Assembly: GCF_004138325.1 (NCBI RefSeq)
Contig: NZ_SBLB01000001.1
Span: 930,001-994,000 of the forward strand
DNA length: 64,000 nucleotides
From: Spirosoma sordidisoli
Lineage (GTDB): Bacteria; Bacteroidota; Bacteroidia; Cytophagales; Spirosomataceae
Direction of reading: 5' to 3'
The notes under the pieces were generated by a model, which searched no databases, was not told where the DNA came from, and worked only from the letters and a program-made list of their open reading frames with translations. The number at the start of each line of letters is the position of its first letter. Position 1 is the first letter of the stretch. Of the stretch, positions 61,760 to 64,000 are shown in pieces. Position numbers and translations under genes: made by a program.

Positions 61760-63694
61760 ATGACCTCACTTCGCATCTTCGTTTTTCTGCTTCTCACCCC
61801 GGTTCTGCTGCGCGCCCAGCCGACGCCCCCGCTCGAACGGCTGATCACGGTTACCCTGCGCAACGAACCACTCAGTCAGGCCCTCACCACCATCAGCCGC
61901 ACCGGCCAGTTCAGCTTTTCATACAACCCTGTCGTCCTGAACCAGAGCCGCCCCGTTAGCCTGCGGGTGGTTAACCGGCCCGTTCGCGAGGTACTGGGGC
62001 AGCTTTTCGGCGGAACCGTTCGGCTCCGGTCGCGGGGGAACCACGTCATTCTGCTCCGCGCCGACGAACCCGAACAGCCCAAAGACTTTATCCTCGACGG
62101 CTACGTCATTGACGGGCAAACCACCGAACGGGTCGGGTCGGTAACCGTTTTCGAACGCAACTCACTGCGGTCGGCCCTCTCCAACGAGTACGGTTACTAC
62201 CGGCTGAAGCTCCCGGCCGACCTGCCTGCGGTGCGGCTCGAAGTACGACGTCAGGCTTACCTGAACCAGTCGCTGACCATTCCGTCGCGCCGGTCGCAGC
62301 CCCAAAATATCTACCTGACTCCCCTACCCCGGCCCGCTGCCGTCAGCCCGCTCGACACCCGGCCGTTACCGACCGATTCAGCCAGTCGGCCCAGCCCGAT
62401 CCTGGCGGAGCGGCCCGTCGTCTTTGCCTCGGCCGATTCGGGTGCGGTACCGATGCCCGCTTCCTTTCTGGATCGAAGCCGGCAAACCATTGGCCGCTGG
62501 GCGCTATCGACCCGACAACTCCTGACCGATATCAACCTCGACCGCGACACGCTGTACCGCACCTGGCAGGTCGCGTTTCTGCCGGGCATCGGTACGAACC
62601 GGGGGCTGGGCGGTCGTATCATCAACGACTATTCGGTCAACATCCTGATCGGGTATTCGCTGGGCGTACGGAAGGCCGAGTTTGGCGGCTTGTTCAACCT
62701 CGTCCGCGAAGACGTACAGGGCGTGCAGGCAGCCGGTTTCGGGAACCTCGTCGGGGGCAGTACCCAGGGGGTTCAGCTCGCGGGATTCATGAATACAACC
62801 CAGGGCAAGGTTGGCCCCGTACAGCTGGCGGGTTTTGTCAACACCGTTGGTGGCACAGTTCGGGGCCTGCAGGCGGCCGGGTTCCTGAATGTGGTTCGAA
62901 AAGACGTGCAGGGCCTTCAGCTGGCTGGCTTCCTCAACGCCGACCGGACCAGTGTGCAGGGGGCTCAGCTGGCGGGCTTCGCCAATGTAGCAGGCGGCAA
63001 CACAAGTGGCTTCCAGGCTGCGGGCTTTGCCAACGTGGTGGGGGGCGATGCGGGTGGTTTCCAGGCGGCCGGGTTCACCAACGTGGTTCGGGGCCAGCTG
63101 CGGGGCTGGCAGGTGAGCGGTTTTCTGAACGTAGCCCGCGACGTGGTCAGTGGCCGGCAGGTGGGTTTCATCAACCTGGCCCGCTCGTCGGAGCGCGCAC
63201 CCATCGGTTTTTTCAGCTACGTACAGACGAATGGGTACCGGGCCATAGAGGCATCGGCCAACGAGGTCACGCCCCTCAATGCCACGTTCCGGACGGGGGT
63301 TCGCTCGTTCTATAACCTCTTCACGGCCGGGTACAATCCGGGCGGACGCTTCTGGAGCTACGGCTACGGGCTGGGCACCGCTACGGCCGAACGACGCGGC
63401 TGGTCCGTAGCGCTGGAAGGCAGCGTACACCAGCTCAACCGCACCGACGAGCGGATCGAGAACCTGAACATGCTGCTGCGGCTCTCTCCCCAGCTCAGCA
63501 AACAGATAGCTACCGGCCTGGGCATTACGGCAGGGCCAACGCTCAACGGCTACTACTCGAACGACGTGTTTCTCAACCCCCTGCGCAACCAGTCGCTCCC
63601 GGCGGCTATCCTGACCCCCGATGCGCCAGACAACACCCGCGACGAATGGTCGGGCTGGCTGGGCTGGCAGGTGGGGCTGCGGTACAGTCTCTAA
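61760..63694 (+). CDS. Secreted STN-domain protein with 16-residue beta-repeat array
   Basis: The product is 644 aa from ATG 61760; the TTG at 61739 is rejected because ATG 61760 starts a good signal peptide (MTSLRIFVFLLLTPVLLRAQ). Residues ~25-110 are a secretin/TonB short N-terminal (STN) domain. A carboxypeptidase-like regulatory domain follows (~115-190, DGYVIDGQTTERVGSVTVF), then a linker. Residues ~314-472 are about ten 16-residue repeats with the consensus LVxGxVxGxQLAGFxN. The last ~170 residues have beta-barrel-like strands ending in VGLRYSL. It is not a complete TonB receptor. Its place 60 bases after the anti-sigma gene suggests that it forms part of the signalling set. Confidence 0.8.
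   Translation: MTSLRIFVFLLLTPVLLRAQPTPPLERLITVTLRNEPLSQALTTISRTGQFSFSYNPVVLNQSRPVSLRVVNRPVREVLGQLFGGTVRLRSRGNHVILLRADEPEQPKDFILDGYVIDGQTTERVGSVTVFERNSLRSALSNEYGYYRLKLPADLPAVRLEVRRQAYLNQSLTIPSRRSQPQNIYLTPLPRPAAVSPLDTRPLPTDSASRPSPILAERPVVFASADSGAVPMPASFLDRSRQTIGRWALSTRQLLTDINLDRDTLYRTWQVAFLPGIGTNRGLGGRIINDYSVNILIGYSLGVRKAEFGGLFNLVREDVQGVQAAGFGNLVGGSTQGVQLAGFMNTTQGKVGPVQLAGFVNTVGGTVRGLQAAGFLNVVRKDVQGLQLAGFLNADRTSVQGAQLAGFANVAGGNTSGFQAAGFANVVGGDAGGFQAAGFTNVVRGQLRGWQVSGFLNVARDVVSGRQVGFINLARSSERAPIGFFSYVQTNGYRAIEASANEVTPLNATFRTGVRSFYNLFTAGYNPGGRFWSYGYGLGTATAERRGWSVALEGSVHQLNRTDERIENLNMLLRLSPQLSKQIATGLGITAGPTLNGYYSNDVFLNPLRNQSLPAAILTPDAPDNTRDEWSGWLGWQVGLRYSL
62699..63175 (+). repeat. Ten tandem 48-bp/16-residue coding repeats
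   Basis: Nine 48-base units and a final one of 45 bases encode repeats such as LVREDVQGVQAAGFGN, LVGGSTQGVQLAGFMN and VVRKDVQGLQLAGFLN. Gly, Phe and Asn are nearly invariant. The DNA copies differ, so the array is old rather than a recent expansion. The pattern resembles a beta-solenoid or a beta-hairpin stack. Confidence 0.75.
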
Positions 63695-63762
63695 AAAAAG
63701 CCCCCCCTCGTGGGGGTTACCGGGCGGGAAGCGGTCATAGCAGCAAACATGTTACACACGCT

Positions 63763-64000
63763 ATGCGCTTCCCGCTCCTGCCGACGCTACTGACCGGCTT
63801 CTTTCTACCCCTCATCACCATGGCCCAACCGCTGACCCAAACCGTGCGCGGGGTCGTGGTCGACCAGAGCCTGCAAACCCCCATTCCCGGCGCCACGGTC
63901 GTTCTCCAGACGGCTACACCAGCCAGGGGCGCCCTCACCGACACCGACGGGGCCTTCCGGCTGGCGGGCGTTCCGGTTGGGCGGCAAACCCTCCGGATTT
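63763..64000 (+). CDS. TonB-dependent receptor or carboxypeptidase-regulatory-domain protein, 3'-truncated
   Basis: The first 79 codons of a gene running out of the window. ATG 63763 starts a signal peptide (MRFPLLPTLLTGFFLPLITMAQ) followed by a carboxypeptidase-like regulatory domain (VRGVVVDQSLQTPIPGATVVL, then TDTDGAFRLAGVPVGRQTL). Such N-termini lead into TonB-dependent receptors or large surface proteins of Bacteroidota. A SusC-like receptor under the upstream ECF/FecR control is the most likely reading, but the deciding part is not visible. It is 68 bases after the STN-repeat gene. Confidence 0.75.
   Translation, partial: MRFPLLPTLLTGFFLPLITMAQPLTQTVRGVVVDQSLQTPIPGATVVLQTATPARGALTDTDGAFRLAGVPVGRQTLRI

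Noticed and set aside
63703..63718. CCCCC-CTCG-GGGGG hairpin after the STN-repeat gene as a terminator
   Set aside because: The T tract is absent on the plus strand, and the A run lies before it, so it suits only a minus-strand gene, and none is present.
1..64000. tRNA, rRNA, prophage or transposase genes
   Set aside because: None could be recognised by eye; no transposase-type protein or IS-type terminal repeat was found in the frames read.

Overview
The window looks like a chromosomal segment of a Bacteroidota bacterium, most likely a member of the Cytophagales close to Spirosoma and its relatives. The reasons are a SusC/SusD pair, an ECF sigma/FecR pair, a LytTR two-component system, promoter -7 elements of the TAnnTTTG type, a succinyl/acetylornithine-type ArgF', and GC-rich coding DNA with almost no Shine-Dalgarno sequences. 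This placement is an inference from gene content. No rRNA or tRNA gene was seen.

Layout. 1-4427: the end of an RND efflux adaptor, its inner-membrane pump, and a convergent TetR regulator. 4534-19117: a complete type I-B CRISPR-Cas locus. It comprises a divergent WYL regulator, cas6-cas8b1-cas7-cas5-cas3-cas4, a minimal protein-kinase-like gene, cas1-cas2, a leader with two hairpins, and an array of 63 repeats and 62 spacers. 19215-22489: secreted lipoproteins (one DUF1080, two tandem beta-propellers) and a small conserved protein. 22602-26194: queA, ispD, meaB and wrbA. 26296-27423: two very acidic, disordered proteins. 27788-32602: a SusC/SusD uptake pair. 33142-37156: a GH130 enzyme and a GT4 glycosyltransferase fused to a second domain. 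37397-40164: a LytTR response regulator and 7TM histidine kinase overlapping by 4 bases. 40418-51437: cell-envelope and secreted proteins (OmpA-like, M4 peptidase, MMPL transporter, SGNH esterase, NlpC/P60) and small membrane or cytosolic proteins. 51489-54523: the arginine cluster argD-argF'-argB. 54639-56862: an alpha/beta hydrolase and two paralogous lipoproteins. 57027-59320: clpX and clpP. 59555-64000: an XRE regulator, an ECF sigma/FecR pair, an STN-domain protein with ten 16-residue repeats, and the start of another outer-membrane protein.

How the genes work together. The cas genes supply a whole I-B pathway: Cas1/Cas2/Cas4 acquire spacers, Cas6 processes crRNA, Cas8b/Cas7/Cas5 form Cascade, and Cas3 degrades the target. 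The array reads in the same direction as the cas genes. A terminator hairpin separates cas2 from the array, so the array probably has its own start or depends on read-through.

The main candidate for something new is the 177-residue kinase-like protein between cas4 and cas1. It keeps HRD, Asn and a DFG-like Asp, but its catalytic loop is split by exactly 14 residues and it lacks most of the C-lobe. A second oddity is base composition inside the operon: the cas8-cas7-cas5-cas3 block is clearly AT-richer than cas6, cas1 and the flanks, which suggests that the effector genes have a separate history.
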